Source: a virus. From it: a stretch of DNA of 44,521 nucleotides. A program made the translations under genes and the position numbers. Positions 1-8,924 of the stretch are shown here, one piece after another (the first letter of the stretch is position 1; each line of letters starts with the position of its first letter). The stretch covers positions 1-44,521 of the IMG/VR virus record IMGVR_UViG_3300021356_000039; one strand, 5' to 3'. The notes beneath the pieces are model-generated. The model worked only from the letters and a program-made list of their open reading frames with translations, did not search any database and was not told the origin of the DNA.

Positions 1-252
1 AAATACGCCAAAACCACAAACATGAACAACACTAGATGATACAAATGCAGATATTACAATCTTACTGTCAGATCTCCTTGGAGTAAAATCAACTGATAAT
101 CCAGTTATTACTGTTGGACTTGCTGAAGCAATTGTTTGTCGTGCAGGACCTGATGAGGCACTTGCCATTTGAATAATAGTTCCAGCAGGAGCATCGGTCC
201 AATTTCCCCCACTTGCTGATAATGTAGCACCACCTAAATTAAGAGTTCCCAT
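1..252 (-). CDS. Fibre-like virion structural protein, N-terminal part (runs off left edge)
   Basis: The reading frame stays open for all 84 codons visible and leaves the window at base 1, so only the N-terminus is present. It begins MGTLNLGGATLSASGG and continues through a stretch resembling beta-rich modules seen in marine phage fibre and virion proteins (an IIQ segment, then a SVDFTPRRSDSKIVI segment). A strong ribosome binding site, GGAGG, lies 5 bases before the ATG, and the stop of the upstream gene is 9 bases away, so it is probably co-transcribed with that gene. Function is inferred from its place at the end of the fibre cassette. The family assignment is from memory and tentative. 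Confidence 0.6.
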   Translation of the reverse strand, partial: MGTLNLGGATLSASGGNWTDAPAGTIIQMASASSGPARQTIASASPTVITGLSVDFTPRRSDSKIVISAFVSSSVVHVCGFGVF

Positions 253-261
253 ATTACCTCC

Positions 262-879
262 TTATACGATTACCCAAGTTCCATCAATCGTCATCGTTGA
301 ACCAAGAGTAACTGGTCCAGCATTGAGTGCGTTGATACTGGTTGAAATATAATAACCATCAGATCTACTTAAAGACGTGCTGAATGCCAAGAAACCATCA
401 CCAATATACATTCCAACAAAAGAGTTTCCTGCTCCTACAAGATCACCGCGAGTTATGTTGTCAGTTTGAATGCCAACATTGTTACTAAATGCAGCACTAC
501 CAGCAACTTCTAATTTCAGAGAAGGATTATTAGTTCCAATACCAAGGTTGCCGCTGGAGTCGATGCGCATTTTTTCATTTGCTCCACCAACCCTAAACCT
601 AATTGCACCAGAACCTACATTACTATAGTCGGCGTCTAAGTATAGAGAAGAACCACTCTGTAGGATTCTGCCAGCGTATCCATGATCGGTATCTTCAAAT
701 CGAATTGTAGGAACCGTTGCAGCAATATGTAGTTCTTCAGTAGGATTATCCGTACCAATACCAAGGTTGCCAGTTATATTGCCACTAGCTGCAGTAATGA
801 TTCCAACATTAAGGTCCGGTATATTAACAGGACCAGAGATAGCAGAAGCAAATCCTGCAAGACCACGATTTCTTGTCAT
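262..879 (-). CDS. Short tail-fibre-like protein, paralogue of the neighbouring 688-residue fibre
   Basis: A 205-residue protein with no catalytic motif. Its N-terminus (GLAGFASAISGP..., then LNVGIITA) closely parallels that of the adjacent 688-residue protein. It contains two copies of the GIGTxNPTxxL motif that is frequent in phage and bacterial fibre proteins, at about residues 41 and 114. It lacks the repeat modules and C-terminal domain of its larger neighbour and ends in a short beta-rich segment (TMTIDGTWVIV). Promoter and leader are also nearly identical to those of the 688-residue gene, which points to local duplication. The likely role is a small fibre or fibre-tip component. The function is inferred from composition and position only. 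Confidence 0.7.
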   Translation of the reverse strand: MTRNRGLAGFASAISGPVNIPDLNVGIITAASGNITGNLGIGTDNPTEELHIAATVPTIRFEDTDHGYAGRILQSGSSLYLDADYSNVGSGAIRFRVGGANEKMRIDSSGNLGIGTNNPSLKLEVAGSAAFSNNVGIQTDNITRGDLVGAGNSFVGMYIGDGFLAFSTSLSRSDGYYISTSINALNAGPVTLGSTMTIDGTWVIV

Positions 880-896
880 TTCATCTACTTTTTAGT

Positions 897-904
897 TATT
901 TATT
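897..904 (-). promoter_or_regulatory. T4-like late promoter for the 205-residue fibre gene
   Basis: The minus strand reads AATAAATA here, matching the NATAAATA late promoter of T4-like cyanophages, followed by the A-rich stretch ACTAAAAAGTAG and the ATG at 879. The core is about 18 bases from the start codon. Confidence 0.65.
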
Positions 905-928
905 TAGAATCAACAAGTTTAGACGTAT

Positions 929-936
929 TATTTATT
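929..936 (-). promoter_or_regulatory. Second late-promoter-like core upstream of the 205-residue gene
   Basis: A second AATAAATA on the minus strand lies 32 bases upstream of the first, inside the gap that follows the 688-residue gene. It lacks the A-rich TAAAAA extension seen at the stronger sites, so it may be a weak tandem promoter or simply AT-rich background. Confidence 0.35.
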
Positions 937-968
937 ATGCGACAATGAGTAAATCGATTACCCTTATA

Positions 969-3035
969 TCACTGAGCTAGACGAATACCCCAGTGGAAAC
1001 CATATCCAGGTTGAGATCCAGTAGCATTTTTCCCCATTGCTACTCTTGTTCCTGCGGTAAAGTACCAGTCCTCATAATAACTATAGTTCATATAATCATC
1101 TAACACTACGTCTATGACTTCAACATAATTTGCTAATGGAAAATTACCACCGCCGAGAGTGTATGCCATTGACCAAATAGTTCTGACATTTTCACTGATG
1201 TTGCCCAAAGATACGTGAGCATGAACTGCATAAATTCCAGTTACAGGACATACAAAAGAATATGCATTAGTGCCAGAAGTTGTCCAACCTGTATCGCCTA
1301 TATTAATATCCGTACCTGCCTGTAAAACTGATACAGCAGGTGATGTGTGTAAATTGGCAGTAGAAGCATATGTATCGCCACTCAATGTTTTGAGGCATGG
1401 ATTAGTAGGTTTTGTAACACATCCATCAGAATTAATACGAAGTCTTTCAACACCAGCAGTCTCTACTGTAAAGGTATCAGCAGCAGGGAATCTAATAGCA
1501 GTATTGGTATCACCAGTGTGAATAATCTTATCTGCAACAGAAACATCATCATCAAATGTGATTACACCAGAAGCAGTATCTGCAGCGTCAGATCTTAAGA
1601 AACTTGATGCTTCAATGCCATCAACCGTGTCGGCGTCTAGACCACCAGTTCCTTCATCAGCAACTGTAAGAATTCTATTTCCATTAACTTTGGCGCTGCC
1701 ACTAGATCCTGGAAGCAGGTTGATACCGCCAATAAGAGATGTGCCACTTTGGCCAATTTCAATGTCAGAGGCAGCGTTCCACTCAAACAAAGTTCGGATA
1801 TATCCGTTGTTCCATCCAGCAATTCTGTGACCACTTTCAAATGCTATTGCAACATCTGTAGCAGTATCAGTTCCACCTCCACCTCCTGGAGGATCAAAAG
1901 TTGCAAGCGTTCCATTAAACGCAATATTTCCTGTAGATACATCAGCAGCATCAGATCTTAAGAAACTTGATGCTTCAATACCATCAACAGTGTCGGCGTC
2001 TAGACCATTACCACTTCCGGCTCCAATAAATTCTTGAATAGCAGCCTGGGTGCCGTGACGGATAAATCCATCATTGCCGGTTTCGACACAGACTTTAGTT
2101 ACTCCACTTGTAACGTCGTTAGGAGTTGTGTTGAAATAGTTGGCGTAGATGTAGCCGCTGGAGTGACGCTGAACGATACTGTTACCTACAACAGTCACGC
2201 TGGGTTGTTGTCCATCAAGAGTATCAGCATCCAACCCGCTCCCAGCCCCGTCGTTGCCTGAGTGCCAGTTAGTGCTACCAGCAATAGATGGATTGCTATA
2301 AAAATACAATTCATCAGCATTGTATTTAAATCTAATTGCAGAAAATGGGGGAATACCTGTTGATGGAATTGCTCCCATACCGATATATCCATATCCATTC
2401 CCGACGTATGTCAAATGAAGAGCAGCAGAACCGCCGTCACCAGATTCACCAAGACTTATTTGAGCACCTTGATCGGTCCAATTGTCTCCAGTGTTTGGAC
2501 TATCTAAAATTAACTTTGGAAGAGATTTTGAGATCGTAATATTACCAGTCGTGGTGTCAGCAGCATCAGACCTTAAGAAACTTGATGCTTCAATGCCATC
2601 AACAGTGTCGGCATCTAGACCAGAACCTGTTCCAGCGTTACCTGAGTGCCATATATCCCGATAACTTCCACCACTTCTAACCTGAAATACATTTACGTCT
2701 GTAGCATTATATCCTGTGAAACGAATATCACCGCTACTTGTTGCAGGTCCACTCCCAGCAGCACCTGCCTGAACATACAAATCACCACTAGAAACTATAA
2801 GTTTTGCAGTTGTATTGGTGTCTGTTTCGTCAAAGTATAATGCGGGTGCTGTATCCCTAATCGCAACATCGCCAATAATATCAAGTTTCTCTGTAGGATT
2901 ATCCGTACCAATACCAACGTTACCATCTACAGTAAATGCGGTTGCAGTAACAACTCCAACATTAAGATTAGCTACATTATCGGGCCCAGGGAGAGCGGTA
3001 GCAAATCCTGCAAGACTAAGAGTTCTTGTCGTCAT
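969..3035 (-). CDS. Tail-fibre-like protein with DADTVDG repeats and C1q-like C-terminus
   Basis: A 688-residue probable fibre. The N-terminus (LSLAGFATALPGP, then LNVGVVTAT) matches the 205-residue neighbour and likely serves as a shared attachment or trimerisation segment, followed by a GIGTDNPTEKLDI motif. The body carries three nearly identical copies of LDADTVDGIEASSFLRSDA and one degenerate copy (LDADTLDGQ), separated by unrelated beta-rich stretches. The last 140 residues or so resemble the trimeric C1q/TNF fold: the segment FVCPVTGIYAVHAHVSL is typical of its core strands, and the protein ends GFHWGIRLAQ. Such C-termini often cap fibres and bind ligands. The C1q assignment is by eye; the fibre assignment is more secure. 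Confidence 0.75.
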   Translation of the reverse strand: MTTRTLSLAGFATALPGPDNVANLNVGVVTATAFTVDGNVGIGTDNPTEKLDIIGDVAIRDTAPALYFDETDTNTTAKLIVSSGDLYVQAGAAGSGPATSSGDIRFTGYNATDVNVFQVRSGGSYRDIWHSGNAGTGSGLDADTVDGIEASSFLRSDAADTTTGNITISKSLPKLILDSPNTGDNWTDQGAQISLGESGDGGSAALHLTYVGNGYGYIGMGAIPSTGIPPFSAIRFKYNADELYFYSNPSIAGSTNWHSGNDGAGSGLDADTLDGQQPSVTVVGNSIVQRHSSGYIYANYFNTTPNDVTSGVTKVCVETGNDGFIRHGTQAAIQEFIGAGSGNGLDADTVDGIEASSFLRSDAADVSTGNIAFNGTLATFDPPGGGGGTDTATDVAIAFESGHRIAGWNNGYIRTLFEWNAASDIEIGQSGTSLIGGINLLPGSSGSAKVNGNRILTVADEGTGGLDADTVDGIEASSFLRSDAADTASGVITFDDDVSVADKIIHTGDTNTAIRFPAADTFTVETAGVERLRINSDGCVTKPTNPCLKTLSGDTYASTANLHTSPAVSVLQAGTDINIGDTGWTTSGTNAYSFVCPVTGIYAVHAHVSLGNISENVRTIWSMAYTLGGGNFPLANYVEVIDVVLDDYMNYSYYEDWYFTAGTRVAMGKNATGSQPGYGFHWGIRLAQ
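1582..2620 (-). repeat. Three near-identical ~60 bp repeats inside the 688-residue fibre gene
   Basis: Copies lie at about 1582-1643, 1943-2006 and 2558-2620, each encoding the DADTVDGIEASSFLRSDAAD module with only a few base differences. High DNA-level identity suggests recent duplication or gene conversion, and allows recombination within the gene. Confidence 0.8.
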
Positions 3036-3052
3036 TTCATCTACTTTTTAAT

Positions 3053-3060
3053 TATTTATT
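3053..3060 (-). promoter_or_regulatory. T4-like late promoter for the 688-residue fibre gene
   Basis: The minus strand reads AATAAATA followed by ATTAAAAAGTAG and the ATG at 3035. The sequence from core to start codon differs by about one base from that upstream of the 205-residue paralogue. Confidence 0.65.
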
Positions 3061-3090
3061 GTAAATTGTCATTTTTAAATATGATACTTA

Positions 3091-6000
3091 TTATGATATT
3101 CCAGAATCATCCAAACGCTTCTTCAATTTATCATTCTCTCTCTTCAGTTCTTTGACTGATTCTACTAATAAAGGAACTAGTTTGTCATATTGGACAGTTA
3201 AATAATCTTCTCCAGTTTTTGAAACATCCATCTTCAAATCATCATTCCATTTGAAATCAAATGGTGCTGGAGCAACTGCTTGAGGAATAACATCTCGAAC
3301 TTCTTGAGCAATCAAACCAATATCATTCTTAAACAAAGTGGGGTTGAAACCAAGATCTTTTACCATATCCTTCCAGTCAAAAACATAACCATTTAATCTA
3401 GAAACTTTTTGTAATGGTGATTCGATATTCTTGAAGTTTTCTTTCAATCTTCTATCGGAAGAATAGGCAGTAACGTTACCTGTGAATGTTGCGTTTCCAC
3501 TACCATCAACGCGACCTATCTGTGATGCGCCACCGTCTCCAAAATAAGTACCGTTTGTTCCTCCATTCCAATTAGAATAAACGCCATAACTTCCATCAGC
3601 AGAATCAACATAAAGGTTACCATCCGTAGTAAGTATATGTGATTGAGTACTACTACCTGCGTAACTATTACCACCTATTAATAAAGTGTTGCTATTGCTG
3701 TTTGGTCCATAAGTCGTTGTATAATCAAAAGTAACTGTTGTACTAAAACCAACAGATCCAGAGAAAGTGGATTCACTGGAGCTCAATTGAAGAATTTGAG
3801 TGACATCCGCTGCGACTCCAGATGAAGCACTACCAAGTCCAAAAGTCATTAGTGCATCACCACTAGTCGAGTCAGTGTTAACTTCGATTCTTCCCGCTTT
3901 ACCATTCTGTTCTGGAGTTCCATCTTGGTGATTAAATGTCACGTTTGCATCTCCATATCCATCATTAACGGTAAGAGCAACACCACCAGACCCTCTACCA
4001 GCTACCAGATCGCCCGAAGTTGAATAATCTCCAGTTCCAGATGTTTTTGCTGATAAACTATCAAAAGTAGAAGTTGGTCCTGTGGCTCCTTGAGTACCTT
4101 GTGCGGCAAGGTCAGACGCATCAGTACCTTGAATGCCCTGAGTACCTTGAGTGCCCTGAGTACCTTGAGGTCCAGCAGAAGTGAATGCGGTTATTGATAA
4201 CGTATCTCCAGTTGCAGCACCAGAATCAAGAACTATAGAAGTTCCATTTGTAGCCGTATAGTCAGAAGGATCTAAGAAAACACCATTAAGATATACATCT
4301 AAGTTATTTTGTGTATATGCTAAAGTATTCGAATCATTATCAGATCCGGTAAAAGTTGTTTGATTTGAAGTTGCCGTGTATGTAAAGGAAGATCTGTTAA
4401 TATTAGAAAGTCCTTGAATACCCTGAATTCCCTGGATACCCTGAGTACCTGTAGTGCCCTGAATTCCCTGGATACCCTGAGTGCCTTGGGTTCCTGTTGT
4501 ACCTTGTGGACCTGCTGATTCAAACGCAACTACAGTTAAAACATCTCCAACTGAAGCACCAGAACCCAGAACTATAGAAGTTCCATTTGTAGCAGTAAAG
4601 TCAGAAGGATCTAAGTGAATACCATTAAGGAATACGTCAAGACCAGACACTGCATATGCCAGAGTATCGCCATTATCATCAGAACCACTAAAAGTTGTTT
4701 GACCTTCAGTTGCTGTATATGTGAATGAATTCCTACTGACATTAGCGCCCTGGACACCTTGAATACCTTGTCTACCTTGAATACCCTGGGTTCCGTTAGT
4801 TCCTTGAGTTCCGTTAGTTCCTTGGGTTCCATCGGTACCCTGAGTTCCTGCACCCGTAGTTCCTTGGGTTCCATCGGTTCCTTGAGTTCCATTAGCACCT
4901 TGAATACCTTGGATACCTTGGGTTCCATCAGTACCTTGAGTTCCTGTTGCACCTTGAATGCCTTGAGTTCCTTGAGTACCTTGAGTACCTTGGGGCCCCG
5001 CTGATTCAAATGCAGTTATCGTTACAATATCTCCGGCAGTTCTACCAGAACTCAGAACTACAGAAGTTCCATTTGTAGCAGTAAAGTCCTGAGGGTCTAA
5101 GTGTACGCCATTAAGAAATACATCTAAGTTATTTTGTGTATATGCTAAGGTATTTCCATTGTCATCAGAACCGCTAAAGGTTGTTTGATTAGCAGTTGCG
5201 GTATATGTAAAAGAAGTTCTGGTAAAACTAGAACCCTGGACACCTTGTACGCCTTGTGTGCCTTGCGTTCCATCAGTGCCTTGGGTTCCTGTTAAACCTT
5301 GAATACCTTGTGTGCCTTGCGTTCCATCAGTGCCTTGGGTTCCTGTTAAACCTTGAATACCTTGCGTACCTTGAGTTCCATCAGTACCTTGAGTTCCTGT
5401 TAAACCTTGAATACCTTGTGTTCCCTGAATACCTTGAGCACCCGTGTCTCCTTTAGTTCCAGTCCTTGCAAAAGTGACAATGATATCTTCTGCGTTGCTG
5501 AATGCAGTTGCTCCGGACAGATATGATACGGTTACTTTATGATAGGTATCTACTTCTGAGTTTGTTCCACTAATCGTAAAGATAGCGAAATCGTCTGCAT
5601 TAGTTCTATTGGATATTCTTACATGACCTTTGATAGTAGAAGTGCTATCATCAATCGTTCTTAAGAATGCTTGAATATCCGTTCCATTGTCGTCAGTATC
5701 GTCGATATACATCAACGTTGCCGAAGACAAATCTGCGTTGTTAAATCTTAACTTACCTTGACCAGGGTCAGCATCAGTTGTTGCTGTATCAAAAGTATAA
5801 TCAAATGTAGCGCCACCAAAGTTACCATCAACACCTTGAGTGCCTGTTACGCCTTGGGTTCCCGTTTCACCTTGAATACCTTGGGTTCCTTGGGTTCCAT
5901 CAGTACCTTGGGTTCCATCTGTTCCTTGAATACCAGTATTCCCTTGAATACCTTGAGTTCCTTGGGTTCCATCAGTACCTTGGGTTCCATCTGTTCCTTG

Positions 6001-8625
6001 AGTACCAGTATCCCCTTGAATACCTTGAGTTCCTTGCGCAGCAATGTCAGAAGCATCAGTACCTTGAATACCTTGAGTTCCATCAGTACCTTGAGTACCT
6101 GTTAAACCTTGAATACCTTGTGTACCTTGAGTACCGTCAGTACCTTGAGTTCCTGTTGCACCCTGAATACCTTGAACGCCTTGAGATCCAGTAGTTCCCT
6201 GTGTATAAGCGACAGAGGTCACACTAATCCTCAAGTCATTGGCACCTAGACCTGTTGAACTGAAAGATCCAGCAGTTTGAGTTGATACACCAACCAAGAC
6301 AAACTTGTCTTCAGAATCGTAGTGGTATCCATCGTGAACATTAAAGGCAAAGAATCTATTACTAGATCCCTCAATGTACATTACATTTGGATTAACTCTA
6401 TCTGCGCCATCAACAAACGCTGATAAAATGCCTACCTGATTATTACCAAGTGATGAAGTCTCATTGATAATATAATATTGGTTCTGACCAGATGGAGTTG
6501 AGAAGTAATTGTTAGTATAATATTCTCCAGCAACTGGTTGCTCTTCCCAGTCAGTATCGGCATTCGCTGTCCACCTTTGAGTACTATAAGTGGTGTTGTC
6601 AGTTGAAATTGCAACATACTGACCAAAACCAACACTAATAGCACTGGTATCAGAACCAACAGCAGCACCATCTGAGAGGAAGAAATGATAGATCTTTGTA
6701 GAGGTGCTTCCAACCATCATTTGGTTGGATCTTGCACGAACTGTATATCTGTATGTTCTGTTAGTATTTGCTGTAGGACGAATATAGATATAGTCGCCAG
6801 ACTCAAATGCCTCAAGTGTAGTTGATGCTAAACCTGCAGTTGTATGGTTCTCTGGTTGGTTACCAATCTGGAAGTAGTTAATATCCTGATTGAATGCCGT
6901 AGTCGAAGTGTTGTAACCAACGTAGATAAAACCATCACTAGTGGGTGGAGTATTAGTCTCACCAAGATCCCAATTATCAGTCCCACTACCAGTAGCACCA
7001 GTGATACCTTGAGTACCTTGAGCACCAATACCAGCGAAGGCACCGTCAAGACCCTGAATACCTTGGGTTCCCTGAGTACCTTGGGTTCCATCAGTACCTT
7101 GAGTTCCTGTTGCACCTTGAATGCCTTGAGTTCCTTGAGTACCTTGGGGCCCCGCTGATTCAAATGCAGATACTGTTAATACATCACCTGCGGCCGCACC
7201 AGTATCTAATACAACTGAAGTGCCATTAGATGCAGTAAAATCGTCTGGATCAAGGTGAGAACCATTCAAATATACGTCAATATCACCTGTAGTATATGCC
7301 AGAGTGTTGCTGTTATCATCAGAACCACTAAAAGTTGTTTGATCAGCAGTCGCTGTATATGTAAATGAAGACCTGGTAAAACTAGAACCCTGGACACCTT
7401 GAGTACCTTGGGTTCCTTGAATGCCCTGTCTTCCTTGAATTCCTTGTACTCCGAAAGTGCCTTGGGTGCCTTGAGAACCAAGAATTCCCTGTCTACCCTG
7501 AATACCTTGTCTACCTTGAATACCTTGCGTACCTTGAGTACCTTGTGCGGCAAGGTCAGACGCATCAGTACCTTGAATACCCTGAGTTCCATCAGTACCT
7601 TGAGTACCTGTTAAACCTTGAATACCCTGTGTGCCTTGAGTACCTTTATCTCCAGTTCTTGCGAAAGTTACAATTATATCTTCGTTTGCGCTGAATGGGG
7701 AAGCAGCAGATGAATCTACAGGACTTACCGTAATGTCAAAGTAACCAGTATTATCTACCAGACTTGAAATTGTGAATAAGATAAATTGACTTGGATCTGT
7801 CTTATTAGAGATTTTGACGTGACCCTTAATAGTGCTTGTAGAGTCGTCAATGGTTTGTAGGTAAGATGATATATTATTGCCATTTTCATCAACATCATCA
7901 ATGTAGATACCTGTTGATGCATTTTGAGTAGAGTTATCTAATCTTAAATCTCCTGCACCTGGTTGAGCATCTGTAGTATTCGCTTCAAAGGTATAGTAGA
8001 AAGTGGCACCACCAAAGTTGCCTTCAATACCTTGAATACCTTGAGTTCCTGTTGCACCTTGAGTGCCATCAGTACCTTGGGTTCCATCAGTACCTTGGGT
8101 TCCATCGGTGCCTTGAGTTCCTGTCGCACCTTGAGTGCCATCAGTACCCTGAGTTCCTGCTCCTGTGAGACCCTGGACACCTTGGATACCTTGAAGGCCT
8201 TGAGTACCTACGTTTCCAGCATCGGGGGGTCTCCACTCAACTCCACTACCAGTTGATGCTAGGACAGATCCACCAGCACCGACTCTTCCATAGTCGTCAG
8301 TGATCGTGCTGTCAAATTTTACATTACCTTGGAATGTAGTAATTCCAGTAACAAGAACATTTCCAGAGACATGAAGCCTCTCTGTTGGCGTGGTCAGACC
8401 AAGGCCAACATTTCCTTGAGTAAAATAAGTATTATATGCATCTGTTCCAGTGCCGACCCTAAATGGGTTAATCGCAATAACAGTCGTACCAATACCTACG
8501 TTTTTGGAAGCGTAGAGATATCCATCGTAGGTATTAAGAGCTACTTCGCCCAGTGGTAGTTGATCTGCTGTAGGGATTTTCCCATAAACAGCCGACCTTT
8601 TTAACTTAATTATTGGATCTGCCAT
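3091..8625 (-). CDS. Giant collagen-like tail fibre with S74 intramolecular chaperone
   Basis: An 1844-residue fibre built from modules. Residues 1-60 form an N-terminal segment (KRSAVYGKIP, then LPLGEVALNT) similar to that of the 690-residue fibre and resembling Mtd-type attachment domains. Eight collagen-like blocks of Gly-X-Gln and Gly-Thr-Asp triplets lie at roughly 137-200, 323-415, 488-541, 808-931, 1057-1130, 1208-1293, 1370-1405 and 1485-1515, almost without proline. Between them are four copies of a SFTYTAT...DVxLNGxxLDP module, two copies of a GGATFxYTF...IIVTFARTG module and one unique ~260-residue domain. The C-terminus from about residue 1720 is a Peptidase S74 chaperone: SSDRRLKEN marks the expected self-cleavage serine, LIAQEV the core, and a coiled-coil tail follows. 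These chaperones trimerise fibres and then release themselves. Confidence 0.9.
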   Translation of the reverse strand: MADPIIKLKRSAVYGKIPTADQLPLGEVALNTYDGYLYASKNVGIGTTVIAINPFRVGTGTDAYNTYFTQGNVGLGLTTPTERLHVSGNVLVTGITTFQGNVKFDSTITDDYGRVGAGGSVLASTGSGVEWRPPDAGNVGTQGLQGIQGVQGLTGAGTQGTDGTQGATGTQGTDGTQGTDGTQGTDGTQGATGTQGIQGIEGNFGGATFYYTFEANTTDAQPGAGDLRLDNSTQNASTGIYIDDVDENGNNISSYLQTIDDSTSTIKGHVKISNKTDPSQFILFTISSLVDNTGYFDITVSPVDSSAASPFSANEDIIVTFARTGDKGTQGTQGIQGLTGTQGTDGTQGIQGTDASDLAAQGTQGTQGIQGRQGIQGRQGILGSQGTQGTFGVQGIQGRQGIQGTQGTQGVQGSSFTRSSFTYTATADQTTFSGSDDNSNTLAYTTGDIDVYLNGSHLDPDDFTASNGTSVVLDTGAAAGDVLTVSAFESAGPQGTQGTQGIQGATGTQGTDGTQGTQGTQGIQGLDGAFAGIGAQGTQGITGATGSGTDNWDLGETNTPPTSDGFIYVGYNTSTTAFNQDINYFQIGNQPENHTTAGLASTTLEAFESGDYIYIRPTANTNRTYRYTVRARSNQMMVGSTSTKIYHFFLSDGAAVGSDTSAISVGFGQYVAISTDNTTYSTQRWTANADTDWEEQPVAGEYYTNNYFSTPSGQNQYYIINETSSLGNNQVGILSAFVDGADRVNPNVMYIEGSSNRFFAFNVHDGYHYDSEDKFVLVGVSTQTAGSFSSTGLGANDLRISVTSVAYTQGTTGSQGVQGIQGATGTQGTDGTQGTQGIQGLTGTQGTDGTQGIQGTDASDIAAQGTQGIQGDTGTQGTDGTQGTDGTQGTQGIQGNTGIQGTDGTQGTDGTQGTQGIQGETGTQGVTGTQGVDGNFGGATFDYTFDTATTDADPGQGKLRFNNADLSSATLMYIDDTDDNGTDIQAFLRTIDDSTSTIKGHVRISNRTNADDFAIFTISGTNSEVDTYHKVTVSYLSGATAFSNAEDIIVTFARTGTKGDTGAQGIQGTQGIQGLTGTQGTDGTQGTQGIQGLTGTQGTDGTQGTQGIQGLTGTQGTDGTQGTQGVQGVQGSSFTRTSFTYTATANQTTFSGSDDNGNTLAYTQNNLDVFLNGVHLDPQDFTATNGTSVVLSSGRTAGDIVTITAFESAGPQGTQGTQGTQGIQGATGTQGTDGTQGIQGIQGANGTQGTDGTQGTTGAGTQGTDGTQGTNGTQGTNGTQGIQGRQGIQGVQGANVSRNSFTYTATEGQTTFSGSDDNGDTLAYAVSGLDVFLNGIHLDPSDFTATNGTSIVLGSGASVGDVLTVVAFESAGPQGTTGTQGTQGIQGIQGTTGTQGIQGIQGIQGLSNINRSSFTYTATSNQTTFTGSDNDSNTLAYTQNNLDVYLNGVFLDPSDYTATNGTSIVLDSGAATGDTLSITAFTSAGPQGTQGTQGTQGIQGTDASDLAAQGTQGATGPTSTFDSLSAKTSGTGDYSTSGDLVAGRGSGGVALTVNDGYGDANVTFNHQDGTPEQNGKAGRIEVNTDSTSGDALMTFGLGSASSGVAADVTQILQLSSSESTFSGSVGFSTTVTFDYTTTYGPNSNSNTLLIGGNSYAGSSTQSHILTTDGNLYVDSADGSYGVYSNWNGGTNGTYFGDGGASQIGRVDGSGNATFTGNVTAYSSDRRLKENFKNIESPLQKVSRLNGYVFDWKDMVKDLGFNPTLFKNDIGLIAQEVRDVIPQAVAPAPFDFKWNDDLKMDVSKTGEDYLTVQYDKLVPLLVESVKELKRENDKLKKRLDDSGIS
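5256..5417 (-). repeat. 54 bp tandem repeat, three units, in a collagen-like block
   Basis: Three consecutive 54 bp units (5256-5309, 5310-5363, 5364-5417) encode 18 residues, six collagen triplets, each. The first two units are identical base for base; the third differs at five positions. Repeat units of whole triplets keep the frame, so copy number could vary without breaking the fibre. Confidence 0.85.
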
Positions 8626-8649
8626 CTAAGTGCCTATGAAGTCAGTCTA

Positions 8650-8663
8650 CCAGTATATACTGG
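8650..8663. repeat. Perfect 14 bp palindrome in leader of the collagen-like fibre gene
   Basis: CCAGTATATACTGG is its own reverse complement. It lies between the late promoter core (8673-8680) and the start codon (8625), so the late transcript would begin with a hairpin. On the plus strand it is followed by CGTTTTT and could also stop transcription coming from the other side. Confidence 0.7.
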
Positions 8664-8672
8664 CGTTTTTAA

Positions 8673-8680
8673 TATTTATG
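8673..8680 (-). promoter_or_regulatory. T4-like late promoter for the collagen-like fibre gene
   Basis: The minus strand reads CATAAATA, then TTAAAAACG and the palindrome at 8650-8663. The core overlaps the stop codon of the 66-residue gene and sits about 50 bases before the start at 8625. Confidence 0.7.
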
Positions 8681-8876
8681 CAAACTCTCCTGCGTCTTTA
8701 GATGTCCTTTTTGGTTTGGGAACTTTTTTTTCTAACGCTGTGATTTGTTGATTGAGTGTTTCAATAGTTTGTCTATATTTTAATTCTCTTGCCTCAAGAG
8801 CAATATTCTGATTGATAGCATCAAAATATTTGTTTTGATATACAGATATCAAATTCTTATAATCTTGTTCATCCAT
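8676..8876 (-). CDS. Small coiled-coil protein, function unknown
   Basis: A 66-residue protein with a heptad-like, Gln/Glu/Lys-rich central helix (about residues 20-50) and a basic tail KVPKPKRTSKDAG. I do not recognise a family with confidence; comparable small coiled-coil proteins occur in cyanophage fibre regions. Its ATG directly follows the U-tract of an intrinsic terminator and no ribosome binding site lies at the usual distance, because the only GGAG is inside the terminator stem about 20 bases upstream. It would therefore depend on read-through from the 690-residue fibre gene or be poorly expressed. It lies between two fibre genes and could assist fibre assembly, but that is a guess from position. 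Confidence 0.6.
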   Translation of the reverse strand: MDEQDYKNLISVYQNKYFDAINQNIALEARELKYRQTIETLNQQITALEKKVPKPKRTSKDAGEFA

Positions 8877-8903
8877 AAAAAAAGAGGGAGATTAACTCCC
8901 TCT
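8877..8903 (-). terminator. Intrinsic terminator after the 690-residue fibre gene
   Basis: On the minus strand AGAGGGAG, loop TTAAT, CTCCCTCT is followed by a run of T. The stem is a perfect 8 bp. It lies 21 bases beyond the stop of the 690-residue gene and ends exactly at the start codon of the 66-residue gene. Confidence 0.85.
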
Positions 8904-8924
8904 ATTTAGAGTATGTTATGGAGA

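Noticed and set aside
4759-8256. Long plus-strand and other-frame open frames rich in Ser/Thr/Leu or Lys/Val across the collagen-like fibre gene
   Set aside because: They arise from the triplet repeats on the opposite strand or shifted frames, with no ribosome binding sites, promoters or plausible protein composition.
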